From positions 558,001-622,000 of the forward strand of contig OZ025849.1 of the NCBI GenBank assembly GCA_964019425.1: a stretch of 64,000 nucleotides of DNA. The letters run 5' to 3'. The notes under the pieces were generated by a model. The model was given only the letters and a program-made list of their open reading frames with translations, searched no databases and was not told where the DNA came from. Both the position numbers and the translations under genes were made by a program. The number at the start of each line of letters is the position of its first letter. The stretch's first letter is position 1. The DNA is from Flectonema sp. DT1601 (taxonomy: Eukaryota > Euglenozoa > Diplonemea > Diplonemida > Diplonemidae). This document shows, piece after piece, positions 33,832 to 44,175 of this stretch.

Positions 33832-34578
33832 ATGTTCCGTCGCTTCCCTGCTCTGCTTCGACTTGAGTTGGAGAATACGACCTCAACAGCAGCCGGGTAT
33901 TCACAAGATTTGAAGGCAACTTATAATACTAAGCGGGGTCTTAATTTTAGATATTCAAAAGAATCACAAAAGATTAGAGATCTTCAAATTGATGGTAGAA
34001 AAGGATTTATAAGAACACTTAGAGATGAGAGTCACGACAGTGACAAGCTAACTCCCGCAATGACATCTGTAATGTTGGATATGCCTACTAGGTATGTTTT
34101 TTATTGCTTTACTTATTCACTGGAATGAATATCTCAAAACACAAACAAAACACAGAGTCTACTACTCTGACCCAAAGAATAAAGAAGATCTTGTAGCAGC
34201 TTACAAAGACGTAATTCTACCTCTTAGTGCTGTAAAAAAACAACTCACTGCTCGAGACTTAGAAATCGCGCAAAAGAAAAAAGAACACAGATACTTAGGA
34301 GTGTGGATGTTCCTTTGTATGCTGCTTGGTAATCAGTTCGTACACTTCTTGCATCCAGTTGATAGGGTATGATTATGTTTTTTTATTATTATAATGTTTT
34401 CTTATGTATTTTTGAAAAAAGGTTAATTAAAAAAAAAACATATAAAAATCAAATAACAAAAAAATAACAGGAAATCCCTCTCCCATCACGAGATGAAATC
34501 AATGACTACTTAGAACAACAGAAACTCTTAAAAGGGGAGAAAGAGACAACAGAAAGTAGTGCGAGTGTGGGAGGATGA
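33832..34578 (+). CDS. small, probably mitochondrial, single-pass membrane protein
   Basis: Three exons (33832-34091, 34156-34366, 34471-34578) give 192 residues. The N-terminus MFRRFPALLRLELENTTS is basic and amphipathic, like a mitochondrial presequence. A basic middle (SKESQKIRDLQIDGRKGFIR) and one hydrophobic segment (GVWMFLCMLLGNQFVHFL, about 134-151) follow, then a charged C-terminal tail. Both introns (64 and 104 bp) fit the local pattern of GTATG starts and A-rich ends, and all phases agree. The function is unknown; an inner-membrane complex subunit would fit the size and topology. Confidence 0.68.
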
Positions 34579-34940
34579 GAATGGAATCGTTAGCAAGTTG
34601 TTATTTCCACTAAACGGTGAGGCCTGCGGCATGCGCCCTTCACCAGTAATTAGACAGCTGGCTTTCGATTGATCTGACAGAGTACGAACTGATCACATTT
34701 GATAATAACACTCACGTTGTTGAGAAACACTTGTCTAGTTCTTGTTAGACACTTCAACCATTTCAGTTGGTCAGCAGAATATCATTTCCTGTTTGCAGCT
34801 GTTGAAATGATTTTTGTTTCAATCAGTTTGTTACTTCAAATTCAACTCATCGAATGAACAGATGAGAAGTACAATTAATTAGAACATCTTACTGAAGGTA
34901 ATTAATTATAAAATACTTTCTTTCATACAGTGCGCTGAAC
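34579..34940. other. intergenic
   Basis: No gene is seen. A TTTCATACAG acceptor ending at 34930 lies 11 bases before the next start codon. Confidence 0.5.
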
Positions 34941-36176
34941 ATGCCACCGCCTAAGTTTTTGATTTGCTATCTCTGCGGGCAGCAGTTTGGTAGCAGCTCG
35001 TTGAAGATCCACCAGGCGCAATGCTATCGAAAGAAGATGGCACAGTGGCAGGCGATGCATCCGAGTGAGAGAGGAGATAGGCCTGTTGATCCAGCAGTGA
35101 GACAAAAGCAGATGCAACAAAGAAAAGAAGCTGCGGCACAACAAGCGGCGCAACAAGCACAACAAGCGCAAGCAACGTCAACTCGAGGAAAGGGAGGATT
35201 TTGTACAAATTGTGGAGAACGACATGAAGCAGGTTCGAAGTTCTGTCAGGAGTGTGGAGAGCGACTCGGTGGAAATGAGCCCCCCAGACAGGTGCAGCAG
35301 CAGCAGCCGCGAAAGCAAGTTCGTGGTCCAACAGTCGAGGAAGAGAACTACGCAGCGATGAGTGAATTCCTTACAAAGTGTCGCCATTGCGGAAGGGGTT
35401 TCAATCCCGAAAGAGTTCAGCGTCACGAGGCGGCTTGTGCGACTGCCAGCCGCCGCCGAAAAGTTTTCAACAGCCACAAACATCGAATTGAAGGCACAGA
35501 CATGGTAGGTGCCCAAAGCTCTTACCGAACCCGAAAGTCAGCTCCTTCGGCTAAGAATACAAAGTGGCGGAATCAACATAATGAACTTGTGCAAGCAGTC
35601 AGAGCTGCACGTCAGATGAAACAAATCCAAGATAGGGGCGGCAGTTTGCGTGACTTACCGCCACCTCCTCCTTCTTCTAATCCAGACTTCGTACCCTGCC
35701 CTTACTGTCAGAGAACATTTAATCAGAGTGCTGCAGAGCGACACATTCCACGATGCAAAACAACATTAAACAAACCAAAACCTCCTCCAAATGCGAGAAG
35801 ATCTATGAATTCAGGTTTTGGTGGAAGCGCTTCGCAGTCACGTACACGTCCGCTAATGGCATCTGGTGGTCGTTCAGGTGGTCCCGATCCTCGAAGTAAC
35901 GTTCAGACCACTTCGATTATAGGTTCAGGTATTCCTGCCCCTCGTGCATCACAACCCCGACATGATTCTTATGGAGGTCCAACTTATGCGACGGGACCAC
36001 CACCTGATCCAAAATCAAATGTTCAAACCGTGAATATATTTGGTGGTCCTCTTCCAAAGGTACGAAACCAAGCGACGTACCGCTCTGACTTACAACCAGC
36101 TAGAAGTAATGGATCAGGTCGTATTAGTTCATCGAATACAACGTCTTCAGGAATGTATGGAGTCTTTGGAGCGTAG
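34941..36176 (+). CDS. C2HC zinc-finger protein (ZC2HC1/ZNF474-like)
   Basis: Single exon, 411 residues. Three C2HC zinc fingers are visible: CYLCGQQF...HQAQC (about 9-28), CRHCGRGF...HEAAC (about 150-170) and CPYCQRTF...HIPRC (about 253-272). Between the first two lies a zinc ribbon, CTNCGERHEAGSKFCQECG. The linkers are Gln/Ala-rich, and the tail has two SNVQT repeats (DPRSNVQT and DPKSNVQT). Such proteins occur in flagellated eukaryotes and are often cilium- or testis-associated; the role here is not known. Confidence 0.83.
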   Translation: MPPPKFLICYLCGQQFGSSSLKIHQAQCYRKKMAQWQAMHPSERGDRPVDPAVRQKQMQQRKEAAAQQAAQQAQQAQATSTRGKGGFCTNCGERHEAGSKFCQECGERLGGNEPPRQVQQQQPRKQVRGPTVEEENYAAMSEFLTKCRHCGRGFNPERVQRHEAACATASRRRKVFNSHKHRIEGTDMVGAQSSYRTRKSAPSAKNTKWRNQHNELVQAVRAARQMKQIQDRGGSLRDLPPPPPSSNPDFVPCPYCQRTFNQSAAERHIPRCKTTLNKPKPPPNARRSMNSGFGGSASQSRTRPLMASGGRSGGPDPRSNVQTTSIIGSGIPAPRASQPRHDSYGGPTYATGPPPDPKSNVQTVNIFGGPLPKVRNQATYRSDLQPARSNGSGRISSSNTTSSGMYGVFGA

Positions 36177-36245
36177 TAATAGTCGAGAATCGGAATTGTT
36201 TGAAGTCATTTGATGATCTATTTTATGTTTTGTAGGCGGACTCTA

Positions 36246-36286
36246 TTCACCAACCTGGCGATACTGTCCCAGGTTCGATCGGTGAA
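36246..36286 (+). promoter_or_regulatory. stable hairpin in presumed 3' UTR
   Basis: TTCACC pairs with GGTGAA and AACCTGG with CCAGGTT, making 13 base pairs with a 10-base loop and a 5-base bulge (CGATC). The 3' arm contains GGTTCGATC, similar to a tRNA T-arm, but no other tRNA parts are present. It may act in 3' processing or stability; this is inference. Confidence 0.5.
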
Positions 36287-36811
36287 GGTGTTTCGCAACT
36301 CTGTAGATCATCTCACTCACTGATGACTGCTGTTATTGATTTGAGTTGTTTTCTCATTCAGTAATGTGGTGTATTTTCACTTTAGTTGCTCATCGTCTTG
36401 AGTACTCGTCCGAACCCATTCCGATCTGTTCTTGTTGAACGAACTTTTATAAGTTTTACTGTTTTGTTTGTTTTTTCGGTTTTCAGCGGTAAGAAGTTTA
36501 CTTTTTTTTCTTTTTTTTTCCTTTCTCATTGTTTTCCTACTCTCTCCTGCGCAAAAAAAAAAAAAAAAAAAAAAAAAAAGAATAAAGAAAGAATTTGCAG
36601 TTGGGTCTTACTTCTGGTGATAACAACGTCTGTGAGGGGTTCCCGCAGAGGGTTTAACTTCAAAAAAAAAAAAAAAAAAAAAATGCGAAATAACGCAATC
36701 ACTTTGGTATAAATTAATTCTTTTACCGAGTGATGTTGTAGTGAAGTGCTCGGATATATAAGTCCGCATGGCGGTCAGTTTTTCTGTTTTATAGTAAGTC
36801 AGTTCTTATTG

Positions 36812-37030
36812 ATGTCCCTAGCTATCTTAATTTTAACTTATGTGTATCCTTTTTACAATTCCCGCCAGTTGATGAATTGGATGTCCCGTTGGAAGTATTT
36901 TTTTACATCAACAAGGACTCTGTTGGAATCACAAGTATTAATTAACGACAATATTGAGGAGGTGCATAAAAATATAAATAAAAAAAAAATTAAAAAAAAG
37001 GAACCGACTCATACATTCCTTGAGTGGTAA
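36812..37030 (+). CDS. possible small membrane protein
   Basis: A 72-residue frame with a hydrophobic start (MSLAILILTYVYPFY) and then a mixed sequence with several Trp and charged residues (RQLMNWMSRWKYFF), ending in a Lys-rich stretch caused partly by an A-run. The composition is more protein-like than most chance frames in this AT-rich spacer, but there is no homology I recognise and no strong acceptor. Confidence 0.2.
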   Translation: MSLAILILTYVYPFYNSRQLMNWMSRWKYFFTSTRTLLESQVLINDNIEEVHKNINKKKIKKKEPTHTFLEW

Positions 37031-37290
37031 AGATGTTGTTGAGGTGAATTGTTTTTTTCTTTTTTTTCTTCTTTTCATTTTTCCCCCCCCATTTTAAGTA
37101 ATTACTCCTTTTTTCGTTTAGACTGATTTATGATCTGATTATTATGCAACGAGAGTTCATTACTTCACATCGTAGAACATGTTTTGAGAATAGATCTGCA
37201 GCATGCGGATTATTAAATAAAACTTCTCAACCCATAGAATAGCCAATCACTGGATAGCATTATTATTTAATAATTACTTTCAAGTAGGAG

Positions 37291-39120
37291 ATGGGGTGCG
37301 GAGCCTCAAAAGAAGTCCAACAGCCTGAAAATGCAGAAGTCACCGAATCGGAAGACAACTACCGCCCGCTGACTCTGCAGGAGAAGAAGAAACGGCGACA
37401 GGGAATTGAAAACTACCGAAAAACAATTTTAGAAAGTAAAATGACAGATATCAGTGCGGAAGAGCTCCTCGACGATGAAGTGGCAGAATGTCTTGTTGCG
37501 ATGGTGGAGCAGATGCAGCAGCCTGCAATCTTTTACATGTCAGATGGTATGGTGCTGTACGTAAATAAGAAAGCGATGATGTTATTAGGACACACACACT
37601 ACTCATTCAAGTCTGGGAATAGTCTCGATAAGATCCTCTCTTTTAATGTTGCGACACCTCCTGCAGCAGTTCCCAACATATTAGGCATCGCGGCGAAGAA
37701 ATCCTCGGACCCGTTCAGCGCAATTATCGCTCAACAGCAGCAGGGACATGAGATTACGGTCACACTAACGACTGCGACGGGTGATATGTTGCACAGCCCT
37801 ACTCACACGATGACTGTTAACTTTGAACCCTACACAGCTTACGTCACAATTATAAATATTGAAAAGGCTGCCAACCCAACACCCAGAGCATCAATACCAG
37901 CAAGTCCAATCAACCTCGGGATTATTAGAAATGGAAGTGGGAATAGCGTCAACAGTGATAACGTAAAAGGAAGACGAAGAGATATGAATGGAAGTTACAA
38001 AGCAGGAGCTGCATCTCCAAAGGCACGTGCGAAGCATAGGATGAGTATCCACGATGACGACAGTGGAGGTAGTAGTGATGATGTTATCAGTAGAGCTTCC
38101 AGTACCAGTAGTATTCAATCTATTCTAAAGAAACCTGAGAAGAGAGCCTGGGCTCATGGAGACATCACTTTCACTGTTGACAACGCTGGATTGATTTTAG
38201 GGGCGAGTCATGGAGCTCAGAAGTTACTTTCGATATCATTCGCTGACTTAAAAGGAACAGATATCGATCTTTATTTATCAGATGATTGTGAGAGAAGTTT
38301 AAAAGGACTCATTTTGTCTGGAGAACTACTTCTATCTCAGATGAACGAAGAAGAGAAAAAGATCGCCTTTCGAGTAGAAGAAACTCCAAACGACATCGAA
38401 CTCTGTTCCATCGTCGGAGTAACCAACGTCTCTACCGCTACAGACGAAGTAAATTACGTTGCTCGTTTGATTGTTTATGACAATGCTAATGCGAAGAGGA
38501 AGAAACTTTTATTCTCATTCAAGGGAGGCATCTCTGAAGAGATTGCTGCCGTTTATGAACAAAGTACCTCCGCCATCATCGTAACAAATTTGAGTGGAGA
38601 ATGTATTTACTGTAATGAACTGTGTACTAGTTTAATTAAATATCATCCTGATGAACTATTAGGAGAAGACGTCTCTGTTGTTGTTCCTTATCCTTACAGA
38701 ACTGTTCATGGAGATAATATAAAACATCTTTATTGTAAAGTGTTGCCCAGTTTCTTTAGTACTCCGAGGGCTACTGTTATGGTTTCAAAGAGTGGAAAGA
38801 TCATTCCAATTAAATTAGAAATAACAGAGTTGGTGACTCCTCAAAACAAAGCGCTCTACGTCGCTAGTTTTAAGGCTCTTGATTCTCGTAATCTTGCTGA
38901 TATTCATGCGATGCTTCCAAATCTCGTTGCTCGTTGTGAAGCTGATGATCGTAATGGTGCTGATGCGATCGCGGCAGAGCAGCGAACCCGTCACGACGTC
39001 CGAAAAGAACGAAAAGGGAAACAATCTGTTGCCAGCACTGGATCATTTCGTAGATGTCCTCGTTCACCTCGTCAGGGAATTCAAGGAGCTAGAAAATCAT
39101 TAACACTATCTGTCGTTTGA
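37291..39120 (+). CDS. N-acylated protein with three PAS domains
   Basis: Single exon, 609 residues. The N-terminus MGCGASK is a classic dual acylation site (myristate on Gly2, palmitate on Cys3 and perhaps Cys4 in other numbering), predicting membrane attachment. PAS-like domains lie at about 72-190 (AIFYMSDGMVLYVNKKAMMLLGH), 285-395 (ITFTVDNAGLILGASHGAQ) and 415-535 (TSAIIVTNLSGECIYCNEL followed by GEDVSVVVPYPYR). A low-complexity Ser/Arg region separates the first two. No kinase, cyclase or other output domain follows; the C-terminus is basic and Ser-rich. It is likely a membrane-bound sensor or scaffold. A TTTCAAG acceptor lies at 37278-37284. Confidence 0.82.
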   Translation: MGCGASKEVQQPENAEVTESEDNYRPLTLQEKKKRRQGIENYRKTILESKMTDISAEELLDDEVAECLVAMVEQMQQPAIFYMSDGMVLYVNKKAMMLLGHTHYSFKSGNSLDKILSFNVATPPAAVPNILGIAAKKSSDPFSAIIAQQQQGHEITVTLTTATGDMLHSPTHTMTVNFEPYTAYVTIINIEKAANPTPRASIPASPINLGIIRNGSGNSVNSDNVKGRRRDMNGSYKAGAASPKARAKHRMSIHDDDSGGSSDDVISRASSTSSIQSILKKPEKRAWAHGDITFTVDNAGLILGASHGAQKLLSISFADLKGTDIDLYLSDDCERSLKGLILSGELLLSQMNEEEKKIAFRVEETPNDIELCSIVGVTNVSTATDEVNYVARLIVYDNANAKRKKLLFSFKGGISEEIAAVYEQSTSAIIVTNLSGECIYCNELCTSLIKYHPDELLGEDVSVVVPYPYRTVHGDNIKHLYCKVLPSFFSTPRATVMVSKSGKIIPIKLEITELVTPQNKALYVASFKALDSRNLADIHAMLPNLVARCEADDRNGADAIAAEQRTRHDVRKERKGKQSVASTGSFRRCPRSPRQGIQGARKSLTLSVV

Positions 39121-39286
39121 TTTATATAATTAGATATTCAAATGAACTTTTAATAGCAGCGCCGTATCTTATGAAAGGTTTTTGATGACGTGTGACACTA
39201 CAGCCTGCCTGCTATTCGTATTTGTTATTTTTCTAAAATAATTTTTTTTTTTTTATATTATTCTTAATGTGTTCTGTAGCTTCTAA

Positions 39287-39650
39287 CCGCAGTGTTGGTT
39301 TAGGACCACGTGCGCGAAGGAATCGATCAGCGTGTTTATCGGGTAGAACTAATCAAGCAATTCTTGTTACTAATTAAAGTCTATTATATCTGTATACGGA
39401 GTTATGGTATTGGTTGTTCAGATGGTTTTGTGTATAAAAAAATTGAAAATTATCTGTCATGTACGTACGTGAATTTGAATTTTAAAAGCAAAAAAAAAAA
39501 AAAAACTGTCGCTCAGCTAATGTCGACAAGTGTGCTTACTGTGTTGCCAACTTATTTATTTTTATTGTCTTCTACTTTTCTTGTAAAATCTTATTTTTCT
39601 TTTTTTTTTTTTGATAAATGAGTATACTGTCGCTAAACCAAACACTGCGG
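39287..39650. mobile_element. MITE-like element with 17-18-bp terminal inverted repeats
   Basis: CCGCAGTGTTGGTTTAG at 39287-39303 is the reverse complement of CTAAACCAAACACTGCGG at 39633-39650 apart from one extra base. The 364-bp unit has no plausible coding sequence. No clear target-site duplication is seen, so the exact ends are uncertain. Confidence 0.45.
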
Positions 39651-41229
39651 CAGACGACTGTACCTTCTCGTCATTGCCAACATAAACAAGAGACGCAATA
39701 CAATGGATTTATTTCTTTCAATGCCCACTCTATCTAAAGGCCGCCTCCCTCATTTCACGAGGCTCTACACGAATGTTAGTCTAAATAACATATCCAGTCC
39801 AGGGATAAGTTGAATGAAAGAGTAGATAATCCTACAGTGGTCTCTTCTATTACGTGTCGGCTGAGCAGCGAAAACATAGAAAACTCCACTTCTATGGTTC
39901 ACCTTTATATATTCTGAAATATCATGACAGCGCATTAGTGGTGTGACATTTTTGTTACTGTTGACGTAAATACGGGTTACAACTTTCCTCTTTGTTTGGT
40001 TTGTACGAAGTGAACTAAATACGCATTACTTCCCAATGTTAGCTTCGTGCCCAGCCGTGTGGCAATTTGCAAGGCCGTTTTGACAAAAGGGAAATATCAA
40101 TTCACCTTTTTCTAGTTTTGTGAGAAATGAGAAGTTCTGACCAGCGCAAGACTCTTTTTGTTGTTTGCGTATTTTTTTTTTTTTTTTTGATTTATTATTT
40201 TGGATAATTGAGGGAGAGTTTGAAGTGAAGTTTTAAATTTCTTTTATATTTTTACTTCAATCTTCCAAGAGGTTCGACCTCTCTTCTTTTTTTTTTTTCT
40301 TTTTTTTTTTTTCTTCTTTTTCTCTTGATGAAACCACTGGTGGGTTAATTCACAGATTTTATCGTTCTTTCGTTGCCAGTTACGTAGTTTCAAAGCCAGT
40401 CTTGGTTTCCTTCGATGGGGAGTTCCGCTGATCGGTGAACTCACAAAACCTATTTCACGTGTCGCGAAGTTCTTGCAAAATAGCATATCAGTTGATATTG
40501 CTCATAATTTATATGATATTTGTATTTATTAGTTAGGAAAGAGGACAGATTTGTCCGTTCCTGCAGTTCTCGATTGTTTATTTCATTCTTTCCTGGACTC
40601 TCAATTAAAGACTGAATCACTTACACTGACTCAGCTTATAAAGAAAGGGAGTTGTTGTCAAACTATTTAAGGTACGCATTCAGACAGTTTAGTTGGTCAG
40701 TCTTCGCATTTCACTTACAAGGAGCAAACCCGTATTCGTTTGTCACACTTTTTTTGTTTTTTTGTTTTTTTTGTTTTGTTGTATCAACAAGTGTAATGAT
40801 GTTTACTAATTATTTTACTGCAAAAAAAAAAAAAGGAGATTTTTTTTTTTTATATATTAGATTCGTTTTCATTCTGTTAGCTGCGTTGTCATTCATTTCC
40901 ATGGGTTGCTTTGTTTCTCCGACGTACGGTGTTCGTCTAGCGCCCCCGGTCATTGTGAAGAAGTTTTCAACGGTGCTAGCGAGTTGTTGTCATCGTGCGG
41001 TGTCTTCAATTAGTTTGCGTTATTCTTCTATTTTATTATTATTATTATTATTTTTTGTTTGTTTATTTTCAGGTTTCGTATTCGTATCTTACAATAAACC
41101 AATTACAATTCCAACATTGTCACCTCCCCAGTCAGTGTTCCTGTTTGGTGAAAGCCGAGTAATTCTAATTCTTCCACTCGTCTATTGTTTTTGTTAATTT
41201 TTTTTTCCCTCTCGACTTCTCCAAACTCA

Positions 41230-41527
41230 GGTCTCTGTCTTCACTCAGTGTTCCTGCGCAAGCTCTGGCAACAATGGGCATCTTCATTCTTTGCGAGCCA
41301 GGCATGGTCAGCATCAGTTTGCTACCTCCCATTCCATTCAACAGCTCAAATCTTGTATTAGATTGCCCTCAAGAAGTGTATTGTGGCCATGCACAATATT
41401 ATTAGAAGCCGCTGGGAACTTCTTCACAAGTTGACCGCCTTTTTGCTCCAAAAATTGAATGCGCAGCAAATCAATGATGCCAGCAAATGTACGGCACTCG
41501 TCAACAAATTCCAATATTAGTCTCTTC
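41230..41527 (-). pseudogene. coding-like fragment on the minus strand
   Basis: Read on the minus strand, about 41325-41527 gives 67 residues of balanced, protein-like composition (LILEFVDECRTFAGIIDLLR, LVKKFPAASNNIVHGHNTLL), and the adjoining stretch is also protein-like in a different frame (SKLMLTMPGSQRMKMPIVAR). No start or trans-splice acceptor is obvious and every real gene here is on the other strand. I take it as a decayed gene or transposon fragment of unknown family. Confidence 0.35.
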
Positions 41528-43951
41528 GCTCACCCCCCCCCTCATATTTGATATTTTTGTTTGTTATGAAATGTTTATTTCGTTGATAACTTCACTTATG
41601 CGAGAACCTAAACTGAACTCCCTTCTGTAGTGGACTGGTACACTACGACTTGTGTGCTTATATTATATAGTGATTGCACTGGTGGATCTGTTCGTGTTCA
41701 GATCTGATTTAAGCTTTATCCCACTTTTCCTATTTCTTTTTATATTTCAATTCTTTTTTTTTTTTTTTTTTTTTTTTTACCAGTAGTTTACATTCTTTAG
41801 GTGGCCGCGAAAGGCTGCTTCTACTTAACTCTTGCGAAGCCGCCTCTGCGACTTTGCGAGCGAAAGATTTTTCACAGCCAAGGAAAGCAGAATATCGTTT
41901 CTCTGATTTGTGTTGTTACCAGCTTATTGTTTTAAAGGAACAAGATACTGGTAGCTGGTCTTTCGTGGTTTTTCATGATTTTAATTTTACGCGCAGGTAC
42001 CTGACACTTGAAGTGAAAGACGGAAGTCTAGTTGTTCTATTTGAGGGTTTGTTACGTAATTACAAGTTCTCCTTCGAATTATTATTGCAAGTGTTAGATT
42101 GTTGTTTCTTCTGTTTTTTTCAAAGTTGAAAAAAGAAACCACCCGTGTGAGTAGTTGTAGTTCTCACAGCTGTTGCAGCTTTATGAAGTTGTTCACTTGT
42201 TTCAATCTGGACTTGAGTGTTTTGATGTTATTGTTGATTGTTAAGTGAAACTAATATTTAAAGAGAAGCCTATTTTTATCTTCCCTCCCCAAAATCTTCT
42301 TTCAACCAATCGCAAGCATCTTATACCCAAGATGATTACTTTGTAGAGGCATTTGTTTTTCGCAATTAGTTGCCACGTCAACCTTTTGGGTGTTCTAAAA
42401 AAGGAAGTGAGCGCCAAGCAAATCGATGCGAAGTTCCTTTCTTTGTTGCCACTCGTTGCAATATTTTTATTACGTCAAACAACACAATAAATAAAAAAAA
42501 AAAAAGAATTATCTTTAAAACTTTGCGCGTGAATTACCTTTTTTCCTTTTTATTTACAAAAATACTGGTCAAAGTCTGGTGGTGGTGATTCGTTGCTTTT
42601 TTTCTGAGAAAACAAATTTTTTCCCATCCTCCCTCATCGCAATCTGGTCAGTTCAGCCGTTGGGTTACCACCCTAGTGAGCTGGTAAAGTTAATTCAACT
42701 CAAATAAGCGAAAAGTTCGATTCAAGCCAACCAGGTACATAAAGTGCCTGCGTAGAATGTTTTCTTTTTTTCAGCAGCACATAGTGAGTGGGGATAGGAC
42801 TTGTTGGATGAAAAAAAATAATTATTTTTGTACATACAAACCCATTGCTCGGTAGAAAAGAGAATTGTGGCAGCTATTCCTTTATTAGGATTTTGTAACA
42901 GTTGCACACAAAAAATAAAAGTGTGAGTAATAAAGTTGAAGCAAAAAGTGAAGTTAGTCGATTCTTTTTGAAAAAGAGAATGGAACCAAACCAGGGGAGG
43001 ATTCTGGGGCTCAAAAGCCCCGATTGCTCCCAATAACAATTCTGAGAACGTAGAATGGATGTTGTAACCGAGTACTACTTTGTGTTTCTGGAGCTATCAC
43101 AAGAATAAAATAAATCTGGTAGGAGAAATTCAACAAAAAAACAAAGAACAAAAAAAAAAAAAAAAAAAAAAATACGTTTCTGTATGTATCGCCACATCAA
43201 AAAATTCATTTGGAAAACTACTGCTTAATATTATTAAAATGTTAAAATATAAAGAAAATCAAACTCGCCTCCCCAAACGCTTCCCCATCGATGGTGAGAA
43301 AGAGAAATCAAGAGAACACAATCACTCTGCGATTATTGCAAACCTCAATCTCTCAGAACTATAACGTTGTTCAGTATCACGTTCAGCGTAAAGTGTTTTG
43401 AGTTCAATACAATTATTCAATTTTTTTCTTGGTGGTCGTTTTTTTTTTTTTGAATGCGATTATTATTTTTATCAAATTCTAAAACAACTTCAGATATCCC
43501 GCTGCTTTCATTAATTGCACTGCTCATGTTACCTCCTTACAAAAATGACGAATTGTTGGCCACTTCGAGCAGACTCGATGCAAAAAACAACTCGTTGTCC
43601 TGTAACATAACAGAAGGGATGAAAATATTCGCAAAAAAATGAGAAACCAACGTTTTGTAAAAACGGAAATTCAACTGAAAATGTTTTTTTGGGAGAGAAA
43701 CATAGATGGAGAAAAAAAAAAAAATTAAAAAAAAAAAAAAATTATTCTTTTTTTTTTTATTATACTTTCGCAGCTACTTCTCGAAACAGATAGTTCGCTA
43801 GCAAGAGATGTGTGTTGAGATTTTCCAGTCGTATTTATTAACCTACCCCCCCAACAGAGATACATGATGATGAGAGAATAGAGGTAAGAGGTATATGGAT
43901 TACTCTCGAAACCTAATAGTTACTTTAAAAGGCTAAGTTATGCATCACACC

Positions 43952-44047
43952 TAGTCACTGTGTCTCAGAACTAATGTTAAATTATCGTTATGTTGTTTAT
44001 GATACAATACATTTGTATTTTACGTACAAAATCAAACAGTTAACCCC
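43952..44047 (+). repeat. 96-bp interspersed repeat, copy 2
   Basis: Matches copies 1 and 3 from TAGTCACTG to AACAGTTAACCCC with a few substitutions (for example TGTGTCTC for TGTATCTC). It is followed by more C and then AACAGATACA; a related CCCCCCCAACAGAGATACA occurs about 200 bases upstream. Confidence 0.85.
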
Positions 44048-44175
44048 CCCCAACAGATACAATACATCAGATTTAGAATCCATCCTCAGCTTCCTATCAA
44101 ACGAAACACTTCATTAGTATTTTAATTATTTTATTCATCTCAGTAGGGATCCCCCCGCCCCCATTACTATTTAAG

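Larger units (their letters stand above)
36177..37290. other. intergenic with stable 3' hairpin
   Basis: A strong hairpin lies at 36246-36286, shortly after the zinc-finger gene. Long A-runs are at 36554-36578 and 36662-36682. A small possible gene lies at 36812-37030. The AG at 37283-37284 is the likely acceptor for the PAS gene. Confidence 0.6.
39121..44175. other. 5-kb gene-free interval with small repeats
   Basis: No plus-strand gene is supported; hydrophobic or lysine-rich open frames here run through T- or A-homopolymers. It holds an inverted-repeat element at 39287-39650, a minus-strand coding-like fragment at about 41230-41527, and copy 2 of the 96-bp repeat at 43952-44047. A partial echo of that repeat's end (CCCCCCCAACAGAGATACA) lies near 43845. 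Confidence 0.55.

Noticed and set aside
40652-41197. Open frame of 181 codons, very hydrophobic
   Set aside because: Runs through T-runs, has no ATG at its start and no family resemblance; composition is that of spacer.
42640-42740. tRNA-like segment (GTTGG/CCAAC ends and GTTCGATTC)
   Set aside because: The T stem does not pair and box A is poor; only the ends and a B-box-like string agree.
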